Shown: positions 8,390-16,862 of the stretch, piece by piece
Layout of the letters: each line of letters opens with the position of its first letter
Position numbering within the stretch: the first letter of the stretch is position 1
Assembly: GCF_036408795.1 (NCBI RefSeq)
Contig: NZ_JAZGJP010000003.1
Span: forward strand, 124,001-188,000
Source of the DNA: Olsenella_L kribbiana
GTDB taxonomy: Bacteria > Actinomycetota > Coriobacteriia > Coriobacteriales > Atopobiaceae
Direction: 5' to 3'
DNA: 64,000 bases
Notes under the pieces: generated by a model
Told to the model about the DNA's origin: nothing
The model's input: the letters and a program-made list of their open reading frames with translations, nothing else
Databases searched by the model: none
Translations under genes and position numbers: made by a program

Positions 8390-10552
8390 CTAGTAGCAGA
8401 AGCCGACGACGACGCCGAGCTCCTGGGTAGCATTGTCGACCGCGTAGGGGCCGGAGACCGTGCTCACAGCACGGAAGTGGTCAGAGGAGGACGGAGACGA
8501 GGTCCTCGTCCACCACGTGTTCGTAGCGGTGCCGATGCCGGATTTTGCCTCGACCTCGGAAGCCGTGCCGAAGCCGCCCGTGACGCCCGACTCGGAGAAG
8601 ACGGCATACTGCGTGCCTTCAGACCCGAGGATCGTGTTGTAATTCGACGTGTAGCTCGATTCCCAGTTCCAGTTCACCGTGCCATAGACCTCGACGAAGG
8701 ACGGAATCCAGAGGCTGTCTGTGGTCGACGTGACGGCAGCCGTGTTCACGGTGTAGCCCGTGTTGTTCGTCATCTTCTCGACCGGCACGATGTAGGTGGC
8801 AAGCTCATCCGGCAGAAGATCCATAGCATCGGAGGAGAGCCAGGAGCGGAGCGCGGAGCTCTCCCAGCCGCCCTGGTCGGTCGCCGTCGTATTCATCGCA
8901 TGCGTGAGCGAGCTTCCGGAAAGCAGGAACGTTATGCCAGCCTTTCCGCCGTCTGCCATATCGTCCGTATAGATGTCAGCGACACGGAGCTCGGCTGTCG
9001 TGCCATCCGTGAGCGTGATTTCGTTTGCCTCGGTCGTGACCGTGCCATCCTCGTTGCAGATGCCATACTGCTCGGCAACAGAGAGCGCCTCATCGCGCGA
9101 GGACGTCTTCTCGATTGCCTGGGCGATGCCCGCAAGCTCGGAGGCGCTGTACTCGCTGAAGCTCTTGGCAGAAGAGGGCAGTGCGGCCTGGGGCTCAGGC
9201 GACGTCTCCTCTGTCGTGGCAGCCTGCTCCGAGGTGGTTTCCTCGGTCGTCTCGCTCGTGCCCAAAAGGGCGCCCGAGTGCACGAAGGCGACAATCGCCA
9301 CGACCGCGCAGACGCAGAGCACTGCAATGGCTACAGGCATCGCATGCGGTGCATGCTTCTCCTCCTGCTTCGCGCTGCGGCTGCGCACCACCGGTGCTGG
9401 CGGCAGGACGCCCGTCTTCTCTGTATCCGGCTCCTGCACGGCAGCAGCCGTCCTCTCGTCCTCGAGTGCCTCGTCCATTCCATTGAGGCTGTCCCAGGAG
9501 ACGTAGCCGTCGATCGGATGCAGCTGGTCTTCGGATGCCTCCATGCGGCGGACTCCGGCATGGAGATGCCTATGCGGGGCTGCGACAGGAGAGAGCGGTA
9601 CAGGCGAGGAGACAGTCTCGTTCTCGTCTGTGGCATCCTCTTCGCTCACCGGTGCTGCTTCGGGGATGTCTGCCACATCGTGCGAGGCAAGCTCCTCGTC
9701 CATTCCATCGGTCAGGACCTCGGTCCTGTCTGCCTCATCGGAAAGCGCGCCGATCCTCTGCTCGAGCGCCTCCTCGTCAGCTTCCGAAAGCTCAGGCTCT
9801 TTCGCAGGTGCACCCTTTGCATCGAGACGCGGAAGGGCTCCCGTCGGCTCGTCGTCCCAGTCGTCTTCATCCTCTTCGGCTAGAGGCTCAGGTGCAGGCT
9901 CGCTTGCGGGCTCTGCCATCTCGCCGAGCTCTTCGGAAGCAGCTGCCGGCACTTCGGCTTCAGCGGACGGATCAGCAGGGGCAGCCTCTTCTGATGCCAC
10001 AGGCTCTTCTGCGGGCGCTTCCTCGACAGCCGTCTCCTGAGCAGGAGCCTCTTCGGCAAGCTCTTCTGCCGCAGGGGCTTTCTTGCCTTCAGGCACATGG
10101 ATATGGATGCGGGCCACCTGGGGTCCGCGCTGGAGCGTCACCTTCCTGCTGCCAGCCTGCGTCTTCCCGCTCTCCTCAGAGGCAGGAGCTTCCTCTTCTG
10201 CAGGCTCGGGCTCTGCCTCAGGCTCCTCCTTTGCGCCAGCCAGGAATGAGGGGGCCGAGCCCTCTTCGGCGGCATCGGCTGCAATGTCCGCTGCCACGTC
10301 GTGCGGCAGGACCTGTGTCGCTTCCGATGCGATATCTGCTGCCACCTCATGGGGCAGCACGGTCGTCCTGTCTGCATCAGGCGCCACTATCGCAGAGGCA
10401 CCGCCAGGAATCACATGCGTCTCGTCGGGAGAGCCGAGCGCGGCCGTCTTTCCTGGCGCATTGATATGCTTCGTGCCCTTGACCCTCATGCCGCATTCAG
10501 GGCAGAATTTCATGCCTTCCTGAAGCTCATAGCCGCAATTGCTGCACTTCAT
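8390..10552 (-). CDS. Zinc-ribbon membrane protein with C-terminal DUF6273-like domain
   Basis: This 720-residue protein starts with a CxxC zinc ribbon (MKCSNCGYEL...FCPECG, residues ~1-21). A very long, low-complexity acidic Ala/Glu/Pro region (~60-400) follows, then one membrane helix (MPVAIAVLCVCAVVAIVAFV, about residue 410) and an extracytoplasmic part. The last ~200 residues have tryptophan-rich features of DUF6273 (GGWESSALRSWLSSDAMDLLP, DSLWIPSFVEVYG, WWTRTSSPSSSDHFR), a domain found on surface proteins of gut bacteria; its function is unknown to me. The start ATG 10552 has AAAGGTG upstream. A second protein with the same plan but PASTA domains lies at 33232-35253. The topology suggests a cytoplasmic sensor/tether and an outside domain (inference). 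Confidence 0.75.
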   Translation of the reverse strand: MKCSNCGYELQEGMKFCPECGMRVKGTKHINAPGKTAALGSPDETHVIPGGASAIVAPDADRTTVLPHEVAADIASEATQVLPHDVAADIAADAAEEGSAPSFLAGAKEEPEAEPEPAEEEAPASEESGKTQAGSRKVTLQRGPQVARIHIHVPEGKKAPAAEELAEEAPAQETAVEEAPAEEPVASEEAAPADPSAEAEVPAAASEELGEMAEPASEPAPEPLAEEDEDDWDDEPTGALPRLDAKGAPAKEPELSEADEEALEQRIGALSDEADRTEVLTDGMDEELASHDVADIPEAAPVSEEDATDENETVSSPVPLSPVAAPHRHLHAGVRRMEASEDQLHPIDGYVSWDSLNGMDEALEDERTAAAVQEPDTEKTGVLPPAPVVRSRSAKQEEKHAPHAMPVAIAVLCVCAVVAIVAFVHSGALLGTSETTEETTSEQAATTEETSPEPQAALPSSAKSFSEYSASELAGIAQAIEKTSSRDEALSVAEQYGICNEDGTVTTEANEITLTDGTTAELRVADIYTDDMADGGKAGITFLLSGSSLTHAMNTTATDQGGWESSALRSWLSSDAMDLLPDELATYIVPVEKMTNNTGYTVNTAAVTSTTDSLWIPSFVEVYGTVNWNWESSYTSNYNTILGSEGTQYAVFSESGVTGGFGTASEVEAKSGIGTATNTWWTRTSSPSSSDHFRAVSTVSGPYAVDNATQELGVVVGFCY

Positions 10553-10693
10553 GCGTCACCTTTCACCGCGTGTTCTGTATGAACCGATGATACCTTGTGC
10601 ATGCGCTTGGCGCATGCGGAAGGCCAAGTCTTGGGTATGTCTGCACACCGGACAGGGAAGATTCTACCCGTACCGCTGAAAGAAGGATGGACC

Positions 10694-11497
10694 ATGGCTG
10701 AAGATGAAGGGGCAAGAGGACCGCGTCTGCGCTCCTATGAGCCCCCTGAGATAGAGATTGTCGTGCCCCAGGCAGGAGAGATGGATGTGCTTGCGGCGGC
10801 AGAGGCCTATCTCTCCTCTTCGGGAGCACATCTCCCGGATCTCACCGACGAGTGGGTCAGGAGCCACGCAGGTACGCTCCATGTGCCAGAGGGCACAGGA
10901 GCCAGAGGCTGGCTTGCAAAGCTCAAAGAGCAGCTCGTACAGGCACAGCACGATCAGGCGCTTGCAGAGAAGCCCGCCCGCTGCGCCCAGGCGCTGGCAG
11001 AAAGGCTCATCGAGCCTCCTGATGACATGACGGTCGAGCACGTAAGGCTCGGGCTTCTCCAGAGCCTTGCTGCCGAGCGCACGCATGACCCCAAAGGCTT
11101 CGAGGAGAGATTGAGGCTCCAGAAGGTTGCCTCAGCCGAAGAGCTTGCAGCGCAGCTCGCCCCGCAGGTGGCCGCACAGGCTTCTGCGCTCGATGCCTGG
11201 GGCGCACACGAAAACATAGAGGTCACCGAGGCAGAGCTTCCGCGCTATCTGCGCATGGCACCCATGCAGGCCAAGGCACGCATCCAGCAGGCAAGGCACG
11301 ACGGGAGCTATCCGGTCCTTCTCAGAGATGCCCGGCGCAACAAGTGCGCGCTTCTGCTTGCAGAGCGCTGCCAATGCCATCTTGTCCCTGAGTCAGAGGC
11401 TTCAGCCAAGGCGCGCTGGCAAAGCTACGAGACATATCCTGCCTTTGCCCATATCGACCTTGAACACGAACGTCAGCGCCTCTTCCCCGAGACATGA
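10694..11497 (+). CDS. Trigger-factor C-terminal (chaperone) domain-like protein
   Basis: The 267-residue protein is almost entirely helical and resembles the substrate-binding domain of trigger factor: HLPDLTDEWVRSHAG matches the LPELDDEFVK segment, followed by a GWLAKLKEQL helix and long Ala/Leu/Glu/Gln helices ending in a NIEVTEAELPRYL stretch (compare GIEVSDEEL). The ribosome-binding tail and the FKBP isomerase domain of trigger factor are absent. A chaperone-like role is possible but unproven. I chose ATG 10694 because AGAAGG precedes it; the upstream in-frame ATG has no site. It is divergent from the zinc-ribbon gene. No signal peptide is seen, so it is probably cytoplasmic. The assignment rests on pattern similarity only. 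Confidence 0.55.
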   Translation: MAEDEGARGPRLRSYEPPEIEIVVPQAGEMDVLAAAEAYLSSSGAHLPDLTDEWVRSHAGTLHVPEGTGARGWLAKLKEQLVQAQHDQALAEKPARCAQALAERLIEPPDDMTVEHVRLGLLQSLAAERTHDPKGFEERLRLQKVASAEELAAQLAPQVAAQASALDAWGAHENIEVTEAELPRYLRMAPMQAKARIQQARHDGSYPVLLRDARRNKCALLLAERCQCHLVPESEASAKARWQSYETYPAFAHIDLEHERQRLFPET

Positions 11498-11803
11498 AAA
11501 GAGGCCCTTCGAGAGATCCGTGGGGGGTCAGGGACGAAAGAAAGGCTCCCGCTGTCTGTAGCGAGGCGCGAGAGAACACAGAAGACGGGTCTTCTGCTAC
11601 GGCGCCTCAACCTGGCAGATTGCGACGTGAAGGCCATCTCCTCATCCATCCTCCCCATGCTCCACGGCGAGTGGAAAGGCCTCATGACCGCAGAGAAGCA
11701 CGTCTGAAGAGTCCCGCAGCGCCATATCGGGCACCGAAAGCCAGAGTCCGGTACTGTGCTGCCGGTCACCTGAAACCCTCTGCGACACCACAGCCGGTAG
11801 TGG

Positions 11804-11933
11804 GCGGTAGCGAGCGATAGTAAGGCGCATGCAGCGAACTCGAAGAGGAATCGCCATCTACCAATCCTTTTGGAGTACAGCATGCAAGGGCTCAGCCTCA
11901 AAGCTCTCTCCACGCGGTAGTGAGCGATACTAA
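11804..11933. repeat. pair of 20-bp direct repeats
   Basis: GCGGTAGCGAGCGATAGTAA at 11804-11823 and GCGGTAGTGAGCGATACTAA at 11914-11933 differ at two positions and lie 90 bp apart. The second ends beside the duplicated rpmE terminator. The role is unknown. Confidence 0.7.
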
Positions 11934-11944
11934 AGAAGAGGGCC

Positions 11945-12057
11945 CGGTTTCCCGGGCTCCTTCCTCCATCTGCCTCAGTCAGAGCTGCTCTGCAGCGGGT
12001 GCCTCTGCGGCGTTCGTTGCCTCGGCAGCTGCAGTCTCTGCAGCCTCCTTGGCAGGC
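11945..12057 (-). repeat. partial duplication of the rpmE 3' end and terminator
   Basis: Read on the minus strand, this stretch encodes KEAAETAAAEATNAAEAPAAE followed by QL and a stop, the same C-terminal tail as the ribosomal protein L31 gene 380 bp away (12379 onward). It includes the flanking GC hairpin that follows rpmE (CCCGG/CCGGG). No start codon or zinc-binding part is present, so it is a relic of a duplication, not a gene. Confidence 0.8.
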
Positions 12058-12130
12058 TCTCCCGCAAGTGCGTGAGAATCTACGACTTCCTGCGTTACTC
12101 GGGGAAATCATAGGCACCTAGAAAATGGAA

Positions 12131-12192
12131 GTCCCCTGGCCTTCACCTGCAGTCCGCGTGACAGCACGCGAACCTAGGTCCAGCCAGGGGAC
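12131..12192. repeat. 62-bp compound palindrome
   Basis: GTCCCCTGGC (12131-12140) and GCCAGGGGAC (12183-12192) are perfect inverted repeats enclosing a CGCGTG/CACGCG hairpin (12155-12170). It could be a miniature element or an end of a lost insertion sequence. Confidence 0.6.
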
Positions 12193-12326
12193 ATACTCCC
12201 AAGCTTGGCGGCTCTCGCCGCTCCGTCACATCATAGCAGCTCCTCGAAGGCCTCCAAGCCCCAAGACCTCACGCATCATCCAGTACTTGTCGGCCCGTCA
12301 ATCGCGCACGGGCCCTCAGCATGAAA

Positions 12327-12357
12327 GGAGGGGGCCCGGACATTCCGGACTCCCTCC
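12327..12357 (-). terminator. rpmE terminator
   Basis: On the minus strand GGAGGGAGTCCGG pairs with CCGGGCCCCCTCC with one mismatch and is followed by TTTCAT, about 20 nt after the rpmE stop. Confidence 0.7.
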
Positions 12358-12378
12358 TCCATCTGCTCTCAGTCAGAT

Positions 12379-12813
12379 CTACTCTGCAGCGGGTGCCTCT
12401 GCAGCGTTCGTTGCCTCGGCAGCTGCGGTCTCTGCAGCCTCCTTGGCAGCCTCTGCTGCAGCCTGAGCCTCGGCCTTCTTTGCGTACTCTGCAGCACGCT
12501 TTGCCTTCTCGGCAGCCTTGGCCTCCTTTGCAGCCTTGCGGGCAGCCTCCTGCTCGGCAGCCTTTGCAGCCTTGGCAGCCTTGGCGGCCTTTGCAGCCTC
12601 GAGGCGTGCAGCTGCTGCTCCGCCGAACTTGTCGGAGAAGCGCTGGACACGTCCGCCGGTGTCGACGAGCTTCTGCTGGCCCGTGTAGAACGGGTGGCAC
12701 TTGTCGCACAGGTCGACGACAATCTCGCTCTTCGTGGAGCGGGTCTTGAACGTGTTGCCGCAGGTGCAGCGAACGGTGCACTCCACGTACTGAGGATGAA
12801 TACCTTGCTTCAT
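12379..12813 (-). CDS. rpmE: Ribosomal protein bL31 with long Ala/Lys-rich tail
   Basis: Residues 1-68 are a normal zinc-binding bL31 (MKQGIHPQYVECTVRCTCGN, then CDKCHPFYTGQQK and GRVQRFSDKFG), with C16, C18, C36 and C39 available for zinc. Usual bL31 proteins stop near 70-85 residues. Here an extra ~75 residues follow, built almost only of Ala, Lys, Glu and Arg (repeats such as KAAKAAKAAKAAE), likely one long charged helix or a disordered tail reaching off the ribosome. The start ATG 12813 matches the family. The gene stands alone between convergent or divergent neighbours, not next to prfA as in many genomes. Part of the tail is duplicated at 11945-12057. Confidence 0.93.
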   Translation of the reverse strand: MKQGIHPQYVECTVRCTCGNTFKTRSTKSEIVVDLCDKCHPFYTGQQKLVDTGGRVQRFSDKFGGAAAARLEAAKAAKAAKAAKAAEQEAARKAAKEAKAAEKAKRAAEYAKKAEAQAAAEAAKEAAETAAAEATNAAEAPAAE

Positions 12814-13008
12814 GGCAGGACTCCTTTGGTAGGTCTGGTTTCCGACCAGACGAGGGGCTATGGCCCTGATTGTATCCAGGGCTCGCAAGTTAAACATAGT
12901 ACGCTTTTTCGCGCCTGATGTGCAAGCATTCGCGCAGAATATGGAGACACTGAGGTGCGCATCTGCGATACTGATGAGCTGAAATGTGGCAGGAGAGAAA
13001 GGTCGCGC

Positions 13009-13791
13009 ATGTTTCTCGCGGTCGATGTAGGCAATACCCAGACGACGCTTGCGCTCTATGGCACGGGCGGCGAGCATGTGCATGGCTGGCGGCTGAAGAC
13101 TGACCGCACCGACACGGCAGACGAGCTTCTGGCAAAGCTCCATGCCTTCTTCGCTGCAGCAGGCCTCGGCGCCACTGCAATCGATGCGGCAGGCATCTCC
13201 TGCGTCGTGCCGACGCTTGCCCGCGCCTGGAGAAAGGTCTTCCTGATCCTGACCGGGCAAGAGCCCCTGATCGTCTCTGCCAAAGACGTGCCCGATCTCG
13301 AAATCTCCATGCCCTACCCCGAGACGATCGGTGCGGACCGCCTCTGCAACGCCGTCGCAGCCAAGGAGCGCTACGGCTCTCCTGCCATCGTCGTGGACTT
13401 CGGCACTGCGACGAACATCGACGTCGTGGACAAGGATGGTGCCTTCGTGGGTGGCGCCATCGCTCCCGGCCTCATGCTCTCGGCCGCGGCGCTCTTCGAA
13501 CGTGCCGCGAAGCTGGCAAGCATCCCGATCGAGGCGCCCGAGCATGCCCTCGGCAAGGATACGGCAGGCGCGCTCCAGTCAGGCCTCGTCGTCGGCACCG
13601 CCGCTATGGCAGAAGGACTCGTCGCACGCATCAAGCGCGAGATTGCAGCCCCTTCAGCTCCCGTCATCGCCACGGGTGGCTTGGCGCGCACCGTGAGCGA
13701 GGCGACCGACCTCTTCTGCGCAATCGACCCCGACCTGACGCTTCGGGGCGTCTACCTGATCTGGCACGCCGCGCAGGAGCGGCACTCCTAG
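13009..13791 (+). CDS. coaX: Type III pantothenate kinase
   Basis: CoaX phosphorylates pantothenate, the first step of coenzyme A synthesis. The 260-residue protein begins with the ASKHA phosphate loop (MFLAVDVGNTQTTLALY), then shows the PETIGADRLCNAVAA segment, the second ASKHA motif IVVDFGTATNIDVVD and GGAIAPGLMLSAAALFERAAKL, all diagnostic. The start ATG 13009 has GGAGAGAAAGG upstream; an upstream in-frame ATG would add 18 atypical residues. In many bacteria coaX lies beside birA. Here a biotin-ligase-like gene runs towards it and their stop codons overlap by 4 bp. Confidence 0.95.
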   Translation: MFLAVDVGNTQTTLALYGTGGEHVHGWRLKTDRTDTADELLAKLHAFFAAAGLGATAIDAAGISCVVPTLARAWRKVFLILTGQEPLIVSAKDVPDLEISMPYPETIGADRLCNAVAAKERYGSPAIVVDFGTATNIDVVDKDGAFVGGAIAPGLMLSAAALFERAAKLASIPIEAPEHALGKDTAGALQSGLVVGTAAMAEGLVARIKREIAAPSAPVIATGGLARTVSEATDLFCAIDPDLTLRGVYLIWHAAQERHS

Positions 13792-14498
13792 CCCCGAATC
13801 TGGGACTCTGCGGCAGCGAACTCGAGCTCAGACCCGTCCTCGAGCACGACCGTGGCCCTGCCCCAGATATCGATGCCGGCAAAGCGGCCCTGGGCACGCA
13901 CGCGTCCGTTCGGATACACGACATCGACGGTCTCGCCCATGAGGTGGACGCGGTCGAAGTAGCGGTCGAGCACTGGCGCCATGGGTCCTGCTCCGTTCGA
14001 CTGCAGGCCCTCCTCCCAGACGCGGCACTCAGCAAGCAGCGCCTCGCGCACGATCTCTGCCAAGGCAGACGCCTGGGGAAGCGCGCCGCCGAATGCTCCT
14101 TCGAGCGCAGGCACGGATTCATCGGCTGAGGCAGCCGTCAGCGTGACCGTTGCGGCACAGAACATGCCGGCATCTCCATATCCTGCCTTCGCGCGCACAC
14201 GCCCTACCGTCGCGCCTTCGAAGACCACCGTATCTGGCCAGCCGACAGAAAGGCCCTGCGCTCCTGCGCTCTCGAGCCCTTCGACGACGCCCAGGGCAGA
14301 GACCGCAGGCAGGCTCTCGTAGTACGGCATCGGAATCTTCGGCGCAAGCACGACCGAGACGCAGAGAAGCGACGTACCCTTCTCCTCCGCGACCGCGAAG
14401 AAGGCGGTTCCTGCAGGAGCGCCTGCACGCCCTGCCTCCTCTGCCTTCGCCTGTGCCTCCTCGAAGGAACCGGTCCCGGAAAGCGGCATCTCTTCCAT
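13788..14498 (-). CDS. Biotin-protein-ligase-like protein lacking key motifs
   Basis: The C-terminus (FAGIDIWGRATVVLEDGSELEFAAAES) matches the BirA/BPL C-terminal domain, and the middle (SLLCVSVVLAPKIP...LPAVSALGVVEGLES) follows the LPL/BPL catalytic fold. However, the biotin- and ATP-binding GRGRxGR loop is missing and the usual KWPND motif, with its catalytic lysine, reads GWPDT. The protein (236 residues) also lacks an HTH. It is therefore probably not an active biotin ligase. It may be a relic or have another role. It begins three bases after the folP-folK stop with GGGAGG upstream, so it is translated with the folate gene. Its stop overlaps the coaX stop. Confidence 0.6.
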   Translation of the reverse strand: MEEMPLSGTGSFEEAQAKAEEAGRAGAPAGTAFFAVAEEKGTSLLCVSVVLAPKIPMPYYESLPAVSALGVVEGLESAGAQGLSVGWPDTVVFEGATVGRVRAKAGYGDAGMFCAATVTLTAASADESVPALEGAFGGALPQASALAEIVREALLAECRVWEEGLQSNGAGPMAPVLDRYFDRVHLMGETVDVVYPNGRVRAQGRFAGIDIWGRATVVLEDGSELEFAAAESQIRG

Positions 14499-14501
14499 CT
14501 T

Positions 14502-15944
14502 TTATGCCTCCCAGAGGATGCGGCCGAGCTCGCGGCGGACATGCCCCACGCGCTCTTCAGGCGGCAGCACCTCGACGCCGGAGTGCGCCAGGAAGCGCAC
14601 GGGGTCGTGGAGCAGATCTTCCATCGGCACGAGCACGTAGTCACGCTCGCCGAGCCCCTTATGCGGAAGCGTCAGCTTGTTGCCGGCATGGGTCTCCCCT
14701 TCATACCACGCAAGGTCGCAGTCGATGGTCCTGGGGCCCATCGATCCGTCTTCCGGACGTGTGCGCCCGAGCTCCTGCTCGACCTTCATGAGGGCATCGA
14801 GGAGCACGAGCGGCGCAAGCTCCGTCCTGATCTCTGCCACGGCATTCGCGACCTCATCCTTGAGCCCATAGGCAGGATCGGTCTCGTAGGCATGGCTCAC
14901 GTTCACGACACAGGTGAGCGGGATCTCGTCGATCAGGCGGCAGGCATGGCCCAGGGTATCGAGCCGCTCGTCCACATCTCCCATATCTGTGCCGAGCGAG
15001 ATGAAGGCCTGGCGTGCATCCGGGTGGCGCACAGCCCAGAAGGCATCGACGGCCTGTGCGACCTCGGGCACGTTGTGGACACGCAGAAGCCGGCAGCCGC
15101 CTTCGACCGCACCCAGGCAGATGCCGATTGTCGCAGCATCGCGTTTGTCTGCTTCCGTGACGCCCGAGACGGCACCGACGAAGCGCTTGCGTGACGGTGC
15201 GCAGAGATAGGCATAGCCCATGCTCACCATCTTCGGCGTCGCACGCTGAATCACGACATCCTCGTCGGCAAACTTGTCAAAGCCAGGACCCGGATCGATG
15301 CAGATCCTGTCATGCGCGATGCCGGCACGCATGAGCTTCCTTGCCTGGTCGCCCAGAAAGCCCATGACCTGACGCATGATCTGCGCCTCTTCGGGAAGCG
15401 TGAAGCGCCTGGCCGAAGGAACGCGGCGTGCCACGGGGCGGTTCGGCCTGTTCACGTCGAGCTCGACAGAGCGCCTCGTCGCATGGGTGCCGAGGCCTTC
15501 CTTGTTCCAGTACATGACAATGAGGCCGCAGTCGCTCTCGGAAGCGACACGCACCATCTCCGGGTCCGTGAAGCCGGTGACATCGTTCAGGATCGATGCT
15601 CCTGCCTCGAGCGCGGCCTCTGCGACCTGCGGATGGTAGGTATCGACCGAGACGATGGCGCCAGCATCGGCCAAGGCACGCACGACCGGAAGGATGCGTG
15701 CGAGCTCGGTCTCGGGATCGACCGGTGTCGCTCCTGGGCGCGTGGACTCGCCGCCGACGTCGATGATGTCAGCGCCGCCGTCGAGCATCTTGAGGCCATA
15801 GGCAATCGCAGAGTCGGCGTCGGCGTGCTTGCCGCCGTCGCTGAACGAGTCAGGGGTCACATTGAGGATGCCCATGATGTGCGGACGCGCCAGCGAGATC
15901 TCATGTCCCGCACAGTGCCACGTGGCATAGTTCTCTCTGAGCAT
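14502..15944 (-). CDS. folP-folK: Fused dihydropteroate synthase / HPPK (FolP-FolK)
   Basis: The 480-residue protein joins two consecutive folate enzymes. Residues ~20-310 are dihydropteroate synthase (MGILNVTPDSFSDGG, IDVGGESTRPGATP, VSVDTYHPQVAEAAL, ASILNDVTGF), the sulfonamide target. Residues ~320-480 are 6-hydroxymethyl-7,8-dihydropterin pyrophosphokinase (AFISLGTDMGD, GPRTIDCDLAWYEG, LPHKGLGERDYVLVPMEDL). HPPK makes the substrate of DHPS, so the fusion channels the pathway, but in the reverse of the more frequent HPPK-DHPS order. A stretch rich in Arg/Pro/Asn (about residues 150-190) interrupts the DHPS barrel. The start ATG 15944 is favoured because GGAAGG lies just upstream; a second ATG five codons earlier has none. 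Confidence 0.93.
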   Translation of the reverse strand: MLRENYATWHCAGHEISLARPHIMGILNVTPDSFSDGGKHADADSAIAYGLKMLDGGADIIDVGGESTRPGATPVDPETELARILPVVRALADAGAIVSVDTYHPQVAEAALEAGASILNDVTGFTDPEMVRVASESDCGLIVMYWNKEGLGTHATRRSVELDVNRPNRPVARRVPSARRFTLPEEAQIMRQVMGFLGDQARKLMRAGIAHDRICIDPGPGFDKFADEDVVIQRATPKMVSMGYAYLCAPSRKRFVGAVSGVTEADKRDAATIGICLGAVEGGCRLLRVHNVPEVAQAVDAFWAVRHPDARQAFISLGTDMGDVDERLDTLGHACRLIDEIPLTCVVNVSHAYETDPAYGLKDEVANAVAEIRTELAPLVLLDALMKVEQELGRTRPEDGSMGPRTIDCDLAWYEGETHAGNKLTLPHKGLGERDYVLVPMEDLLHDPVRFLAHSGVEVLPPEERVGHVRRELGRILWEA

Positions 15945-16058
15945 GATCGGTCCTTCCATGCCGCAAGGGCAGCAGAATCTGTAGATGGATGGTTTCGATT
16001 GTAGCCGTCGCGCGCACCTTGTGCCGCTGAAGGCCGTACCTGTGCGTTCTTCGAAACC

Positions 16059-16799
16059 TTAGAAGTCGAAGGTCTTTGCGATATCGCAGGCGCAGATAAG
16101 GTCTGCAGCACTGTCACGCGGCCCCGCCTCGAGGTTGCAGACGACAAGCGTGTCACCCTGGAAGTAGTCCACTAGCCCCGCCGCCGGATAGACGACGAGC
16201 GACGTGCCGCCGATGATCAGGACGTCTGCCTTCTGGATTGCCTTCACGGCACCGATCAGATTCTCCTCTTTGAGACTCTCCTCGTAGAGCACGACATCGG
16301 GCTTCACATCGCTTCCGCACTTCGGGCACTTCGGCACGCCTTCCGTATCCAGGATCCACTCCTCGGAGTAGACTGCTCCGCACTTCTGGCAGATATTCCG
16401 GTGCGTCGAGCCGTGGAGCTCTATCACATGCCTGGAGCCTGCTGCCTGGTGGAGCCCATCGATGTTCTGCGTGATCACGCAGTCGAGCTTTCCTTCTTGC
16501 TCGAGCTCGGCAAGCTTCCTGTGGCACTGGTTCGGCTTGGCCGAAGGCACGCACATGACATGGCGATAGAAGTCGAAGAACTCCTCCCTGTGCGTCATAT
16601 AGAAGCTGTGCGAGAGCATCTCCTCGGGCGGATACTTGTAGCCACGCTGGTTGTAGAGGCCATTCGGGCTCCTGAAGTCAGGAATGCCGCTTGCCGTGGA
16701 GACGCCAGCACCTCCGAAGAAGACCGCATGGTGTGCCTTCTCCATCACCTTCTTCATCGCAGCCTGTGCATCGGCCGGATTGGTAAGATATTCTCCCAT
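16059..16799 (-). CDS. cobB: NAD-dependent protein deacylase, sirtuin family
   Basis: Sirtuins remove acyl groups from lysines, consuming NAD and making nicotinamide and O-acyl-ADP-ribose. The 246-residue protein has all expected motifs: GAGVSTASGIPDFRS for NAD binding, TQNIDGLHQAAG, the catalytic HGS (ELHGSTHRN), a four-cysteine zinc site (CQKC...CPKC) and GGTSLVVYPAAGLV. It appears complete. The start ATG 16799 follows GAGGTG. The gene is divergent from a patatin gene, with only 63 bp between starts. Confidence 0.95.
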   Translation of the reverse strand: MGEYLTNPADAQAAMKKVMEKAHHAVFFGGAGVSTASGIPDFRSPNGLYNQRGYKYPPEEMLSHSFYMTHREEFFDFYRHVMCVPSAKPNQCHRKLAELEQEGKLDCVITQNIDGLHQAAGSRHVIELHGSTHRNICQKCGAVYSEEWILDTEGVPKCPKCGSDVKPDVVLYEESLKEENLIGAVKAIQKADVLIIGGTSLVVYPAAGLVDYFQGDTLVVCNLEAGPRDSAADLICACDIAKTFDF

Positions 16800-16862
16800 A
16801 GCACCTCATCCCTTCTCGCATGCCACAGTGCTCATGAGCGCTGTTCCAGAAAGGTCGCAGTC

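Larger units (their letters stand above)
11498..12326. other. gene-free stretch with repeats and an rpmE-tail copy
   Basis: I see no credible gene in this ~830-bp stretch; reading frames here lack family motifs and ribosome sites. It contains the 20-bp direct repeats at 11804 and 11914, a partial copy of the rpmE 3' end with its terminator (11945-12057), and a long compound hairpin at 12131-12192. Confidence 0.6.

Noticed and set aside
12379..13545. A 388-codon extension upstream of rpmE
   Set aside because: It is antisense to coaX; the bL31 start at 12813 is clear.
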